From: Micromonospora sp. C28SCA-DRY-2
Lineage (GTDB): Bacteria; Actinomycetota; Actinomycetes; Mycobacteriales; Micromonosporaceae
Reading direction: 5' to 3'
NCBI RefSeq assembly: GCF_030519475.1
Contig: NZ_JAUMKD010000001.1
Span: forward strand, 434,001-498,000
DNA: 64,000 bases
Shown here: in pieces, positions 35,223-44,496 of the stretch
Layout: each line of letters begins with the position of its first letter
How positions within the stretch are numbered: the stretch's first letter is position 1
The notes under the pieces: generated by a model
The model's input: only the letters and a program-made list of their open reading frames with translations
Told to the model about the DNA's origin: nothing
Databases searched by the model: none
Program-made: the position numbers and the translations under genes

Positions 35223-36956
35223 TCAGAGGGTCTGGACGGTGGCGATGCGCTCTTCGAGTTGTTCGATGGTGGCCTGGGCGCTGGGCGGGCCGCCGCAGAG
35301 CCGGCGCAGCTCGGCGTGGATCTTGCCGTGCGGCTGGCCGGTGCGGTGGTGCCGGGCGGCCACCAGGGCGTTCAACTGCCGGCGCAGCGCCACCCGGCGC
35401 TGAGCGGCACTCATCGGGGCGGCCGGCTGCGGGGGTGCGTCGGCGGCCGGCTCGGTCGCCCGCGCGGCGGCCTTGCGCCGCTGGGCGGCCAGCTGCTCGG
35501 CCTGCCGCTTGCTCAGCAGCAGGGCCACCTGGTCGGCGGTGAGCAGGCCGGGCAGGCCGAGGTACTCCTCCTCCTCCGGGGTGCCGGCCTGGGCGGCGGT
35601 GCCGAACGAGGCGCCGTCGAAGATCACCTGGTCCAGTTCGGCGGTGGCGGAGAGCGCCGCGAACCGCTTCTCCAGCTCGCCGCTGGCCTGCTCGTCGCGC
35701 TGGGCGCGTTCCAGCAGGTCGTCGTCGAAGCCCTCGCGGTCCTTCGGCTTGCCGAGCACGTGGTCCCGCTCGGCCTCCATCTCGCTGGCCAGCCCGAGCA
35801 GGTGCGGCACGCTGGGCAGGAAGACCGAGGCGGTCTCGCCGGGGCGACGGGCCCGGACGAACCGGCCGATCGCCTGGGCGAAGTAGAGCGGCGTGCTGGC
35901 GCTGGTGGCGTAGACCCCGACCGCCAGCCGGGGGATGTCGACCCCCTCGGAGACCATCCGCACCGCCACCAGCCAGCGCTGCTCGGACGCCGCGAAGCTG
36001 GCGATCCGCGCGGAGGCGCCGACGTCGTCGGAGAGCACCACTGCCGCCTTCTCGCCGGTCACCTGCTCGACCAGCTTGGCGTACGCGCGGGCGGCCTGCT
36101 GGTCGCTGGCGATCACCAGACCGCCCGCGTCACTCATGCCGGCCTCGCGCAGCACGGTGAGCCGTGCGTCGGCGGCCCGCAGCACCTGCGGCATCCAGTC
36201 ACCGGCCGGGTCCAGGGCGGTCCGCCAGGCCTGGGCGATCAGGTCCTGGGTCATCGGCTCGCCCAGCCGGGCGGCCAGCTCCTCCCCGGCGTTGGTGCGC
36301 CACCGCGTCTCCCCCGAGTACGCCAGGAAGAGCACCGGCCGGACCACGCCGTCGCGCAGCGCGTCGGAGTAGCCGTAGACCGAGTCGGCGCGGGACCGGA
36401 GCAGGCCGTCGTCGCCCCGCTCGTAGCTGACGAACGGGATCGGGTTGTCGTCGGAGCGGAACGGGGTGCCGGTGAGCATCAGCCGGCGGACCGCCGGCTC
36501 GAAGGCGGCCTTCACCCCGTCACCCCAGGACCGGGAGTCCCCGGCGTGGTGGATCTCGTCGAGGATGACCAGGGTGCGCCGGGTCATGGTGCGCCGCCGG
36601 TGCACCTGCGGGGCCATGCCGACCTGGGCGTAGGTGACCACCGCGCCGTGGAAGTCCGCCGAGGAGTGCAGGTCGGCGTTGCGGAACGCGGCGTCGAGCT
36701 GGATGCCGACCCGGGCGGCCGAGGCGGCCCACTGGGTCTTCAGGTGCTCGGTCGGGGCGACCACGGTGACCGCCTCGACGGTGCCGTCGGCGAGCAGCTC
36801 GGCGGCGATCCGCAGGGCGAAGGTGGTCTTGCCGGCGCCGGGCGTGGCGACCGCTGTGAAGTCCTCGCTCCGGCGGCGCAGGTACTCCACCAGCGCCTTG
36901 CGCTGCCAGGCGCGTAGTGCCGGAAACGTCTCGATCGCCGGCAACCGGGCAGCCAC
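35223..36956 (-). CDS. DEAD/DEAH-box (SF2) helicase
   Basis: A 577-residue ATP-dependent helicase of the type III restriction/ResIII-like group. Motifs in order: Walker A ATPGAGKTT (37-45), Walker B DEIHH (133-137), motif III LTGTPFRSD (161-169) and motif VI QAIGRFVRARR. The C-terminal 130 residues are Ala/Arg-rich and helical. No nuclease domain is seen. Two starts have good sites: GTG at 36956 (AGAGGAG, 6 nt) and ATG at 37022 (GGAGG, 7 nt); the shorter is given because the extra 22 residues look unconserved. A TATGCT -10 (37068-37063, minus strand) serves both. Substrate unknown. Confidence 0.9.
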   Translation of the reverse strand: MAARLPAIETFPALRAWQRKALVEYLRRRSEDFTAVATPGAGKTTFALRIAAELLADGTVEAVTVVAPTEHLKTQWAASAARVGIQLDAAFRNADLHSSADFHGAVVTYAQVGMAPQVHRRRTMTRRTLVILDEIHHAGDSRSWGDGVKAAFEPAVRRLMLTGTPFRSDDNPIPFVSYERGDDGLLRSRADSVYGYSDALRDGVVRPVLFLAYSGETRWRTNAGEELAARLGEPMTQDLIAQAWRTALDPAGDWMPQVLRAADARLTVLREAGMSDAGGLVIASDQQAARAYAKLVEQVTGEKAAVVLSDDVGASARIASFAASEQRWLVAVRMVSEGVDIPRLAVGVYATSASTPLYFAQAIGRFVRARRPGETASVFLPSVPHLLGLASEMEAERDHVLGKPKDREGFDDDLLERAQRDEQASGELEKRFAALSATAELDQVIFDGASFGTAAQAGTPEEEEYLGLPGLLTADQVALLLSKRQAEQLAAQRRKAAARATEPAADAPPQPAAPMSAAQRRVALRRQLNALVAARHHRTGQPHGKIHAELRRLCGGPPSAQATIEQLEERIATVQTL

Positions 36957-37169
36957 GCGACGCTCCTCTCCGACCGCACACAGGCGGACCCCGGCCGAGG
37001 GCCAACGGGGACCGCCGCCCATGAAAACGCCTCCGCGCAGAAGATGCCGCGAAGGCCGACTCAGCATAACCAGCGGCCCCCACCGGGTGCAGCGGACGCC
37101 ACGCTGGTCACCCCGGTCACATCCGGAGCGCCACCACCGCGCGTCCCCGCCACCACCGGGACGGCCGGA

Positions 37170-37808
37170 TCAGAGGCCCGGGCCGCGCGGCGGGCGCAGC
37201 GTGGCCACCGGGGCCGACCAGCGCCGGCGCAGCGCCACCAGGCGGATGCCGAAGACCAGCGCCGCGGCGGCGATCAGCCAGCCCGCCTCGGCCCGGTCGA
37301 GGGCGTGCAGCATCGCCACCACGACCGAGCCGACGAGCGCGGCGACCGCGTAGATCTCCCGCCGGAGCACCACCGGGATCTCGGCGGTGAGCAGGTCCCG
37401 GCCGAGGCCGCCGCCGATCGCGGTGAGCATGCCGATCACGCAGGCGCCGACCGCGGGCACCTGGGCGTCCAGGGCCTTCAGGGTGCCGGTGACGGTGAAC
37501 AGGCCGAGGCCGGCCGCGTCCAGCACCAGCACGGTGGTGCGCAGCCGGGCGAGCTGGGGGTGCAGCCAGAACACGGCGGCGGCGGTGACCGCCGCGGTCG
37601 CCGCGTAGCGCCAGTCGGCGAAGGCCAGCGGCGGGACCTCGTCGATGACCAGGTCCCGGAAGATACCGCCGCCGAGGGCCGCGACGAAGCCGACGAAGAC
37701 GACACCGAAAAGGTCGAGCCGTTTGGCCACCGCCGCGGAGGCACCGGAGGCGGCGAAGACGGCCACCCCGGTCAGGTCGGCGAGGAGCAGCGCGGTGGAG
37801 GTGGTCAC
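37170..37808 (-). CDS. TRIC cation channel family protein
   Basis: A 212-residue membrane protein with seven hydrophobic segments arranged as an inverted repeat, typical of the UPF0126/TRIC family of trimeric monovalent cation channels. Each half carries the glycine-rich hinge and basic motif: GGGIFRDLVIDEVPP and GGGLGRDLLTAEIPVVL. The start is TGVAVFAASGASAAVAKRLDLFGV. It would pass K+ or Na+ across the cytoplasmic membrane; the bacterial role is unclear. GTG start. It is downstream of the small DUF3039 gene on the same strand. Confidence 0.88.
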   Translation of the reverse strand: MTTSTALLLADLTGVAVFAASGASAAVAKRLDLFGVVFVGFVAALGGGIFRDLVIDEVPPLAFADWRYAATAAVTAAAVFWLHPQLARLRTTVLVLDAAGLGLFTVTGTLKALDAQVPAVGACVIGMLTAIGGGLGRDLLTAEIPVVLRREIYAVAALVGSVVVAMLHALDRAEAGWLIAAAALVFGIRLVALRRRWSAPVATLRPPRGPGL

Positions 37809-37848
37809 CGCCGCAGGCTACGTGGGCGGCCGGCGGGGCCGCCCGTGA

Positions 37849-38067
37849 TCACTCGGCCCAGGAGTCGTAGATCTCCTTGCACTTCGGGCAGACCGGGGAA
37901 CCGGGCTTGGCGGCCTTGGTCACCGGGAAGGTCTCCCCGCAGAGCGCGACGACGAACGTGCCCATCACGGCACTTTCGGCAATCTTGTCCTTCCGGACGT
38001 AGTGGAACATCTCCGGACCGGTGTCGGCGTCCTTCAGCTCCGGACGCTCGAGGACCTGTGTGCTCAC
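37849..38067 (-). CDS. DUF3039 small protein
   Basis: A 72-residue protein, [17 protein letters not shown], then [25 protein letters not shown] and the ending [11 protein letters not shown]. Cysteines in ALCGE and CPKC form a probable zinc knuckle. It matches the DUF3039 family of actinobacteria (unknown function). GTG at 38067 has GGAGG 6 nt upstream. It is divergent from psuG. Confidence 0.85.
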   Translation of the reverse strand: MSTQVLERPELKDADTGPEMFHYVRKDKIAESAVMGTFVVALCGETFPVTKAAKPGSPVCPKCKEIYDSWAE

Positions 38068-38142
38068 TTTTCCACCTCCAACCCTCAAGTCTGGCAGGTC
38101 ACCGCGGCCCGGTCCACTTCAGCCCGGCCGGGACGCGGCCCG

Positions 38143-38156
38143 TACCGTGGCGGTCG
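38143..38156 (+). promoter_or_regulatory. Leaderless promoter of psuG
   Basis: TACCGT (38143-38148) ends 7 nt before GTG at 38156. An alternative in-frame GTG at 38147 lies inside this element and is therefore unlikely to be used. Confidence 0.5.
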
Positions 38157-39085
38157 TGAACAACTTCCACATCCGTTACGGCACCGAGGTGGCCGACGCG
38201 CTGCGCGACGGGCGTCCCGTCGTCGCCCTGGAGAGCACCATCGTCTCGCACGGGCTGCCCCGCCCGGACAACCTGCGGGTCGCCCGGCAGATCGAGCAGG
38301 CGGTCCGGGACGCCGGGGCGGTGCCGGCGACCATCGGCATGGTCGGCGGCAACCTGGTGGTGGGCCTCGACGACGCCGAGCTGACCCGGCTGGCCACCGC
38401 CGACGGGGTGACCAAGCTCTCCGTACGCGATCTGGCGGTGGCCGCCGCCACCGGCGCGGACGGCGCCACCACCGTGGCCGCGACCAGCGCGGTGGCCGCG
38501 GCGGCCGGGATCGGGGTGTTCGCCACCGGTGGCCTGGGCGGGGTGCACCGGGAGGCGGCGCAGACCTTCGACGAGTCGGCCGACCTGGTCACCCTGGCCC
38601 GGACGCCGATCGCGGTGGTCTGCGCCGGGGTCAAGTCGATCCTCGACGTGGGCGCCACGCTGGAGCGGCTGGAGACCCTCGGCGTCGGCGTGGTCGGCTA
38701 CCGCACCCGGCGCTTCCCCGGCTTCTTCGTCACCGATGGCGGCTTCGACCTGGACTGGTCGGTCGACAGCCCGGAGCTGGTGGCCGACGTGCTGGCCGCC
38801 CGGGAGCAGCACGGCGTGCACCGCGGCGGCCTGATCGTGGCGAACCCGCTGCCGGCCGACGAGCAGCTCGACCCGGACCTGCACGACAGCACCCTCGCCG
38901 AAGGGCTGGCCCGGCTGGAGCGCGACGGGGTGACCGGCAAGGCGGTGACGCCCTACCTGCTGGCGCACTTCCACTCGGCGACGGAGGGGGCGAGCCTGGC
39001 GGTGAACGTCCGGATCATCCTGCGCAACGCCGACCTCGCCGCCCGGATCGCGGTCGCCGCGGCCGCCCGCCGCGCCGACGCATGA
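38156..39085 (+). CDS. psuG: Pseudouridine-5'-phosphate glycosidase
   Basis: Cleaves the C-glycosidic bond of pseudouridine 5'-phosphate to uracil and ribose 5-phosphate. The protein has 309 residues. Family residues are in place: Glu26 in [12 protein letters not shown], Asp143 in FDESADL and Lys160 in [15 protein letters not shown], the probable Schiff-base lysine. [12 protein letters not shown] and NPLP are also typical. It overlaps the following PfkB kinase gene by ATGA, the standard psuG-psuK pair that salvages pseudouridine from RNA turnover. No pseudouridine transporter is adjacent. Confidence 0.95.
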   Translation: MNNFHIRYGTEVADALRDGRPVVALESTIVSHGLPRPDNLRVARQIEQAVRDAGAVPATIGMVGGNLVVGLDDAELTRLATADGVTKLSVRDLAVAAATGADGATTVAATSAVAAAAGIGVFATGGLGGVHREAAQTFDESADLVTLARTPIAVVCAGVKSILDVGATLERLETLGVGVVGYRTRRFPGFFVTDGGFDLDWSVDSPELVADVLAAREQHGVHRGGLIVANPLPADEQLDPDLHDSTLAEGLARLERDGVTGKAVTPYLLAHFHSATEGASLAVNVRIILRNADLAARIAVAAAARRADA

Positions 39086-39975
39086 CCGCAGGCCGCGTCC
39101 TCGTCGTCGGTGACCTGATCACCGACGTGGTGGCGGTGCTGGCCGGGCCGCCGGCCACCGGGTCCGACACGCCGGCGGCGATCCGGTTCAGCGGTGGCGG
39201 ACAGGCCGCCAACACCGCTGCCTGGCTCGCCGCCCGGGGCGTGCCGGTGACGCTGGTCGGCGCGGTCGGCGACGACAGCCAGGGGCGGGACCGGGTGGCC
39301 GAGCTGGCGCGCGCCGGGGTCGACTGCGCGGTCAGCCGGCACCCGGACCACCCCACCGGCACCGTGATCGTGCTGACCACCGACGGCGAACGCACGATGA
39401 TCACCGAGCGGGGCGCCAACCTGTGGCTGACCGCGGAACACGTCGAGGCGGCGCTGGCCGCCGCACCGGACGCGGCGCACCTGCACCTGTCCGGCTACAC
39501 CCTGCTGGACGCGGCGTCCCGCCCGGCCGGCCTGGCCGCGTTGGCCGCCGCGCGCGGGCGTGGGCTCACCACCAGCGTCGACGCGGCCTCCGCCGCACCG
39601 CTGCGGCGGGTCGGCGCGGCGGCCTTCCTGACCTGGGTACGCGACGTCGACCTGCTGCTGGTCAACGCGGACGAGGCGACCGTGCTGGCCGGCGGGCTGG
39701 ACCCGGCCGCCCAGGGTCGGGCGTTGACGGCGTCCGCCCGGCGGGTGGTGGTGAAGCGGGGCGCGGCCGGGGCGGTCTGGGTGGACCGGGACGGGGCGGT
39801 GACGGTGTCGCCGGCCCGCCGGGTGGCGGTGGTGGACGTCACCGGCGCCGGGGACGCCTTCGCGGCCGGGCTGCTCTCCGCGTGGCTGGCCGGGGCGGCA
39901 CCGGCGGCGGCGCTGGCCCGGGCCGGTGACCTCGGCGCGTCGGCGGTCTCCCAGGTGGGCGCCCGCCCGGAGTGA
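39082..39975 (+). CDS. psuK: PfkB-family carbohydrate kinase, probable pseudouridine kinase
   Basis: A 297-residue ribokinase-family enzyme. Signature 1 is seen as [18 protein letters not shown] and signature 2 as [14 protein letters not shown], with the catalytic base Asp258 in GAGD. Start ATG overlaps the psuG stop. The likely job, from context, is phosphorylation of pseudouridine to feed PsuG; from sequence alone any sugar or nucleoside is possible. A 12-bp hairpin directly after the stop closes the operon. Confidence 0.88.
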   Translation: MTAGRVLVVGDLITDVVAVLAGPPATGSDTPAAIRFSGGGQAANTAAWLAARGVPVTLVGAVGDDSQGRDRVAELARAGVDCAVSRHPDHPTGTVIVLTTDGERTMITERGANLWLTAEHVEAALAAAPDAAHLHLSGYTLLDAASRPAGLAALAAARGRGLTTSVDAASAAPLRRVGAAAFLTWVRDVDLLLVNADEATVLAGGLDPAAQGRALTASARRVVVKRGAAGAVWVDRDGAVTVSPARRVAVVDVTGAGDAFAAGLLSAWLAGAAPAAALARAGDLGASAVSQVGARPE

Positions 39976-39978
39976 GCC

Positions 39979-40007
39979 GACCCGGCCGGGTGGAGCCCGG
40001 CCGGGTC
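39979..40007. terminator. Bidirectional hairpin
   Basis: A perfect 12-bp stem, GACCCGGCCGGG with CCCGGCCGGGTC, has a 5-nt loop (39991-39995) and lies between the convergent psuK and DUF3099 genes. The second arm reaches into the DUF3099 stop codon. Confidence 0.65.
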
Positions 40008-40362
40008 AGGGCTCGGCGTCGATGACCTTGTGCGGCCGTTCCTCGGCCGTGAGGCTCATCGGCGGTGTCTCGTCCCGGTGCCGGGCCTGGAACCGGTTCA
40101 TCAGCCGGTGCTCGTCCTTCGGCGGCCGGTCGTTGGCCAGCAGCACGGCCAGCCAGGGGATGAGCAACATGCCCAACGCGACCATCGGCAGCCAGAGCCA
40201 GAGCAGCGGGGCCTGCACGCCGACCAGGATCGCACCGACGATCAGGCAGGCCACCCGGATGCCCATCATCAGCACGTACCGCTTCTGCCGGCTGGTGAGC
40301 TGGTCGTCCTGGCTGCGCGAGGCGTCGGTGATCAGGATCGGCTGGTACGCCTGACGCTTCAC
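40006..40362 (-). CDS. DUF3099 membrane protein
   Basis: A 118-residue protein with two hydrophobic helices (about residues 30-50 and 53-73). It has the DUF3099 pattern: YQPILITDASRSQDDQLTSRQKRYVLMM is read here in two parts, LITDASRSQDDQ and RQKRYVLMMGIRVAC. A charged cytoplasmic tail follows. Of two adjacent GTG codons the second is chosen, because it leaves 6 nt to GGAGG in place of 3. The function is unknown. Confidence 0.82.
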   Translation of the reverse strand: MKRQAYQPILITDASRSQDDQLTSRQKRYVLMMGIRVACLIVGAILVGVQAPLLWLWLPMVALGMLLIPWLAVLLANDRPPKDEHRLMNRFQARHRDETPPMSLTAEERPHKVIDAEP

Positions 40363-40457
40363 CACGGACCTCCTCGAGGGGGTTACGCCCCATCCTGTCA
40401 CCCCGAGCCCGTGATCAGCGAAATTCCGCGGCATCGAGGCTCGTGTTACGCCCGTGG

Positions 40458-40470
40458 TACGCTCGCCCCG
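40458..40470 (+). promoter_or_regulatory. Leaderless promoter of the toxin-antitoxin pair
   Basis: TACGCT (40458-40463) ends 6 nt before the GTG start of the toxin-like gene; there is no ribosome-binding site. Confidence 0.5.
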
Positions 40471-40781
40471 TGGGCAGCAGGTTCAGCTTCACCGACGAGG
40501 CGTTGGCCAACCTGAGGGTCTACGACGTCACGCCGGGGGAAGTCTGGGAGGCGCTGCACAGCAGCCGGCGGGTCATCCGCCACCTGGGCGACGACGTGAT
40601 GGTCGTCTACGCCGCCGCCCGCCGGGGGCGTCGGCTGGCCGTGCTGCTCGCCGAGGCCGACGGCACCGACAACGACTGGGACATCCTCTCCGCCCGCGAG
40701 CTGACCGAGGTCGAGGCCAAGCGCTACGACGAGGCAGTGCGGAGGTCCCACCGACGAGGAGGCGGTGACGATGCACCGTAA
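40470..40781 (+). CDS. BrnT-like toxin
   Basis: A 103-residue protein resembling BrnT-type RelE-fold ribonuclease toxins: FTDEALANLRVYDVTPGEVWEAL, HLGDDVMVVYAAARRGRRLAVLL and WDILSARELTEVEAKRYDEA are each recognisable parts of the fold, and the last matches the family ending with basic and acidic pairs. It overlaps the next gene by 11 bp, and that gene encodes a ribbon-helix-helix protein. Toxin first, antitoxin second is the normal brnTA order. Activity is not proven; the resemblance is moderate. Confidence 0.7.
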   Translation: MGSRFSFTDEALANLRVYDVTPGEVWEALHSSRRVIRHLGDDVMVVYAAARRGRRLAVLLAEADGTDNDWDILSARELTEVEAKRYDEAVRRSHRRGGGDDAP

Positions 40782-41082
40782 CGACGCGACCAAGCAGTTC
40801 CACAGCGGCGGTGACCGGCTCGCGGAGCTGATCGACGAGAGCCCGCCGGTGGAGCTGCCCACCCCCGACACCGACACCCCGATGGTGAGCCGCTCGGTCC
40901 GGCTGCCGCTGGAGACGTACGAGCGGGTGCGGGCGGCCGCCGAGGCCCGGGGCATCGGCGTCACCACGCTGATGCGGCAGTGGATCGAGGCCGGGCTGGC
41001 CGACCTCGACGACTCGGCCACCGTCTCGCTCGCCGACGTCCGGCGCGCGCTGGCCGCGCTGGCCCACCCGACGGCCGCCTGA
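40771..41082 (+). CDS. Ribbon-helix-helix antitoxin-like protein
   Basis: A 103-residue protein with a CopG/BrnA-like ribbon-helix-helix: VSRSVRLPLETYERVRAAAE and ARGIGVTTLMRQWIEAGLA, here in the middle of the chain. The flanks are acidic and look flexible, as in antitoxins. ATG at 40771 is chosen with GAGGAGG 8 nt upstream; a GTG at 40765 lies too near that site. It would bind the toxin and repress the shared promoter. It ends 13 bp from the convergent ltrA-like gene. Confidence 0.75.
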   Translation: MHRNDATKQFHSGGDRLAELIDESPPVELPTPDTDTPMVSRSVRLPLETYERVRAAAEARGIGVTTLMRQWIEAGLADLDDSATVSLADVRRALAALAHPTAA

Positions 41083-41095
41083 ACCCCACACCCGC

Positions 41096-42337
41096 TCAGG
41101 GGGCCCGGTGGAAGTCGCCGCCCGCGTCCCCGCCGTGCAGCAGCGGTGAGGCGGGCACCTCGGGGGGCCGGCCCCGGCTGCGCCACGCGTCGGCGGTGGC
41201 CACCGCGGCCAGCACGGCGGCGACCGCCGCCAACGCCACCATCGGCGAGCTCAGGGTGAGGGCCGGCGCCAGCAGGAGCAGTGCCGCCAGTCCGCCCCAG
41301 CGCGACCAGGACACCCGGCCGAAGATCTCGTACTCGAAGCGGGCCCGGGCGGCCAGGAAGATCGCCGGGCCGCCCACCACGAAGACCAGCCAACCCGGAT
41401 CGGTCCGGCCGTACGGGTGCGCGATCACCAACTCGTAGCCCACGCCCGTGCCCAGCACCCCGACCACGATGGCCAGGTGGGTGGCGCCGACGGAGGAGCC
41501 GAGCCGCCCCGCCGACCGGGCCACCCGCAACGCCTCGGCGAGCAGGTGGCCCGCCCGGTGGAAGTAGATCCGCCAGAGCAGGGCCGTGGTGACGAACGCG
41601 ATGGCGAAGGCGCCGGCCCGGTCGGCGGTGAACGCCATCCCGCTGTAGGTCACGCCGATGACCAGGATGGTCTCCCCCAGCGAGATGAGGAAGATCTGCT
41701 GGTACCGGTCGGCCAGGTGCTCGCCGGCGATCAGCCAGCCGGACGCCCGCGCCGGGCCCAGGCGGGGCAGCGGCCAGCCGAGCAGGAGGCCGATGCCGTC
41801 GACGGTCAGCGCGAGCACCCACAGCGGCAGGCGCAGCTCGTCCGGTGCGTACGCCCCGGCCAGCCAGGGCACGGCACCGGCCGCCGCCCACGCGGCCAGC
41901 CGCAGCGGCACCGTGCGGCGCGGATGGCGGTGCAGTGCCGCGGCGACGACCAGCGGCCGGCCGATCATCGCCGCCAGGTAGCCGAGCACGAACGGCAGCG
42001 CCCGGTCCTCGAACGCGCCGGGCAGCGCGACCGCCATCACCAGCGCGGCGAACATCGACCCCACCACGACGAACTGGATCACGCCGTGCTCGGGCTCGTA
42101 CCGGCTGGTGACCCAGGTGGTGATCGACCAGAGCAGCCAGAGGGCGAGGAAGAGCACGCCGGTGCGCGCGACCTCGACCGCCAGTTCACCGCCGGAGTCC
42201 CCGGCGGCGTCGATCAGGCGCACCGAGACCCGGGTCAGCGCGAAGACGAAGACCAGGTCGAAGAAGAGTTCGAGGAAGGTGGCCCGGGTCGCGCTGACCT
42301 CGGGGCGCAGCAGTTGCGCTCCGCGCCAGTCCGTCAT
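41096..42337 (-). CDS. Low temperature requirement protein A (LtrA) family
   Basis: A 413-residue membrane protein with about eleven helices. The family start TFLELFFDLVFVFALT is clear, and ISLGETILVIG and HLADRYQQIFL are further LtrA signatures. The family was named from a Listeria cold-growth mutant, but the biochemical function is unknown. The last 25 residues are cytoplasmic and Gly/Asp-rich. The ATG has only a weak ribosome-binding site. It lies downstream of the HhH-GPD gene on the same strand, 53 bp away. Confidence 0.9.
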   Translation of the reverse strand: MTDWRGAQLLRPEVSATRATFLELFFDLVFVFALTRVSVRLIDAAGDSGGELAVEVARTGVLFLALWLLWSITTWVTSRYEPEHGVIQFVVVGSMFAALVMAVALPGAFEDRALPFVLGYLAAMIGRPLVVAAALHRHPRRTVPLRLAAWAAAGAVPWLAGAYAPDELRLPLWVLALTVDGIGLLLGWPLPRLGPARASGWLIAGEHLADRYQQIFLISLGETILVIGVTYSGMAFTADRAGAFAIAFVTTALLWRIYFHRAGHLLAEALRVARSAGRLGSSVGATHLAIVVGVLGTGVGYELVIAHPYGRTDPGWLVFVVGGPAIFLAARARFEYEIFGRVSWSRWGGLAALLLLAPALTLSSPMVALAAVAAVLAAVATADAWRSRGRPPEVPASPLLHGGDAGGDFHRAP

Positions 42338-42390
42338 CGGTCGCCCGTCGCCATCCTGCCTACAACGACCGTGCCGGCGGCCCGGTTGCG

Positions 42391-42981
42391 TCAGCCCTGC
42401 GCGGTCTTCGCCTTGGCCGCCGCCTTCATCTGCTGCTTGTACTCGCGCACCCGGCGCAGCGAGTCCGCGTCGACGACGTCCGCCACCGACCGGTGCGCGT
42501 CCGGGTCGCCGTACCCGCCGGCCGCCTCCCGCCAGCCCTCCGGCGTGACGCCGAACCGCTTGCCGAGCAGGGCGAGGAAGATCTGCGCCTTCTGCTTGCC
42601 GAAGCCGGGCAGGTCGGCGATGCGCCGCAGCAGTTCCCGGCCGTCGGTGACGTCGGACCAGAGCCGGGCGGCGTCGCCGTCGTAGCGGTCGACGAGGACC
42701 CGGCACACCTCCTGCACCCGGGCGGCCATCGCCTTGGGGAAGCGGTGCAGCGCGGGCGGCTGGGCGAAGAGGGCGACCAGGGCCTCCGGGTCGTACCCGG
42801 CCAGTTCCGCGGCGTCCGGCTCGTGCCCGAGCCGTTGGGTCAGCACGTACGGCGAGGAGAACGCCTTCTCCATCGGCACCTGCTGGTCGAGGACCATGCC
42901 GAGGAGCAGAGCCAGCGGGCTGCGCTCCAGCAGCCGGTTGGCCTCGGGATCGATGGGCAGCGCGAGCGTCATGGCAGCCAT
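42391..42981 (-). CDS. HhH-GPD-type base-excision DNA repair protein
   Basis: A 196-residue protein with an endonuclease III-like fold: LLLGMVLDQQVPMEKAFSSP, and the helix-hairpin-helix DLPGFGKQKAQIFLALLGKRFGV. The Fe-S cluster loop of EndoIII is absent. This compact actinobacterial family is annotated as a base-excision glycosylase, but the substrate is not known. The tail is Lys/Ala-rich. The start may be ATG at 42981 or ATG at 42972; neither has a strong site. Downstream on the same strand is the LtrA gene. Confidence 0.85.
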   Translation of the reverse strand: MAAMTLALPIDPEANRLLERSPLALLLGMVLDQQVPMEKAFSSPYVLTQRLGHEPDAAELAGYDPEALVALFAQPPALHRFPKAMAARVQEVCRVLVDRYDGDAARLWSDVTDGRELLRRIADLPGFGKQKAQIFLALLGKRFGVTPEGWREAAGGYGDPDAHRSVADVVDADSLRRVREYKQQMKAAAKAKTAQG

Positions 42982-43040
42982 GGTCCCGCACGAACCGGCC
43001 CGGGTGCAGCCGGGACACCGAACCCGCCGGCACGCACCCG

Positions 43041-43077
43041 CGGCCCGGCGGACCGGTCAGGTCGGTCCGCCGGGCCG
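43041..43077 (-). terminator. Hairpin after the subtilase gene
   Basis: A perfect 14-bp stem (43041-43054 with 43064-43077) with a 9-nt loop directly follows the stop codon of the minus-strand S8 peptidase gene. Confidence 0.75.
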
Positions 43078-43084
43078 GTCGGGG

Positions 43085-44305
<1,221 letters not shown>

Positions 44306-44394
44306 CGTGTGCCTCCTCATCGGTACGCCCGGCCGTGCCTGCTGGGCCGCGGGGCGCACCCTCGACGGTTGGTGCCGCAGATGGTAGCCGTTAC

Positions 44395-44425
44395 ATCGAC
44401 GATGATGATAGAGATGATTGTCGAT
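44395..44425. promoter_or_regulatory. AT-rich inverted repeat between divergent genes
   Basis: ATCGAC (44395-44400) and GTCGAT (44420-44425) flank GATGATGATAGAGATGATT. The element is much more AT-rich than its surroundings. It lies upstream of the subtilase, and TAGTTT (44426-44431) beside it could be a -10 for the plus-strand methyltransferase. It may be a regulator-binding site; it does not match an iron or zinc box that I know. Confidence 0.4.
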
Positions 44426-44496
44426 TAGTTTGGGCGTCCGGCACGGATGTCGCGGGTGGCGCCGCCCGCCGCGACGGCAGGAGGCAGGATGGCGAC

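Noticed and set aside
44395-44425. The AT-rich inverted repeat as a Zur or iron box.
   Set aside because: It lacks the TGA...TCA palindrome of Zur sites and the TTAGGTTAGG pattern of DtxR/IdeR sites.
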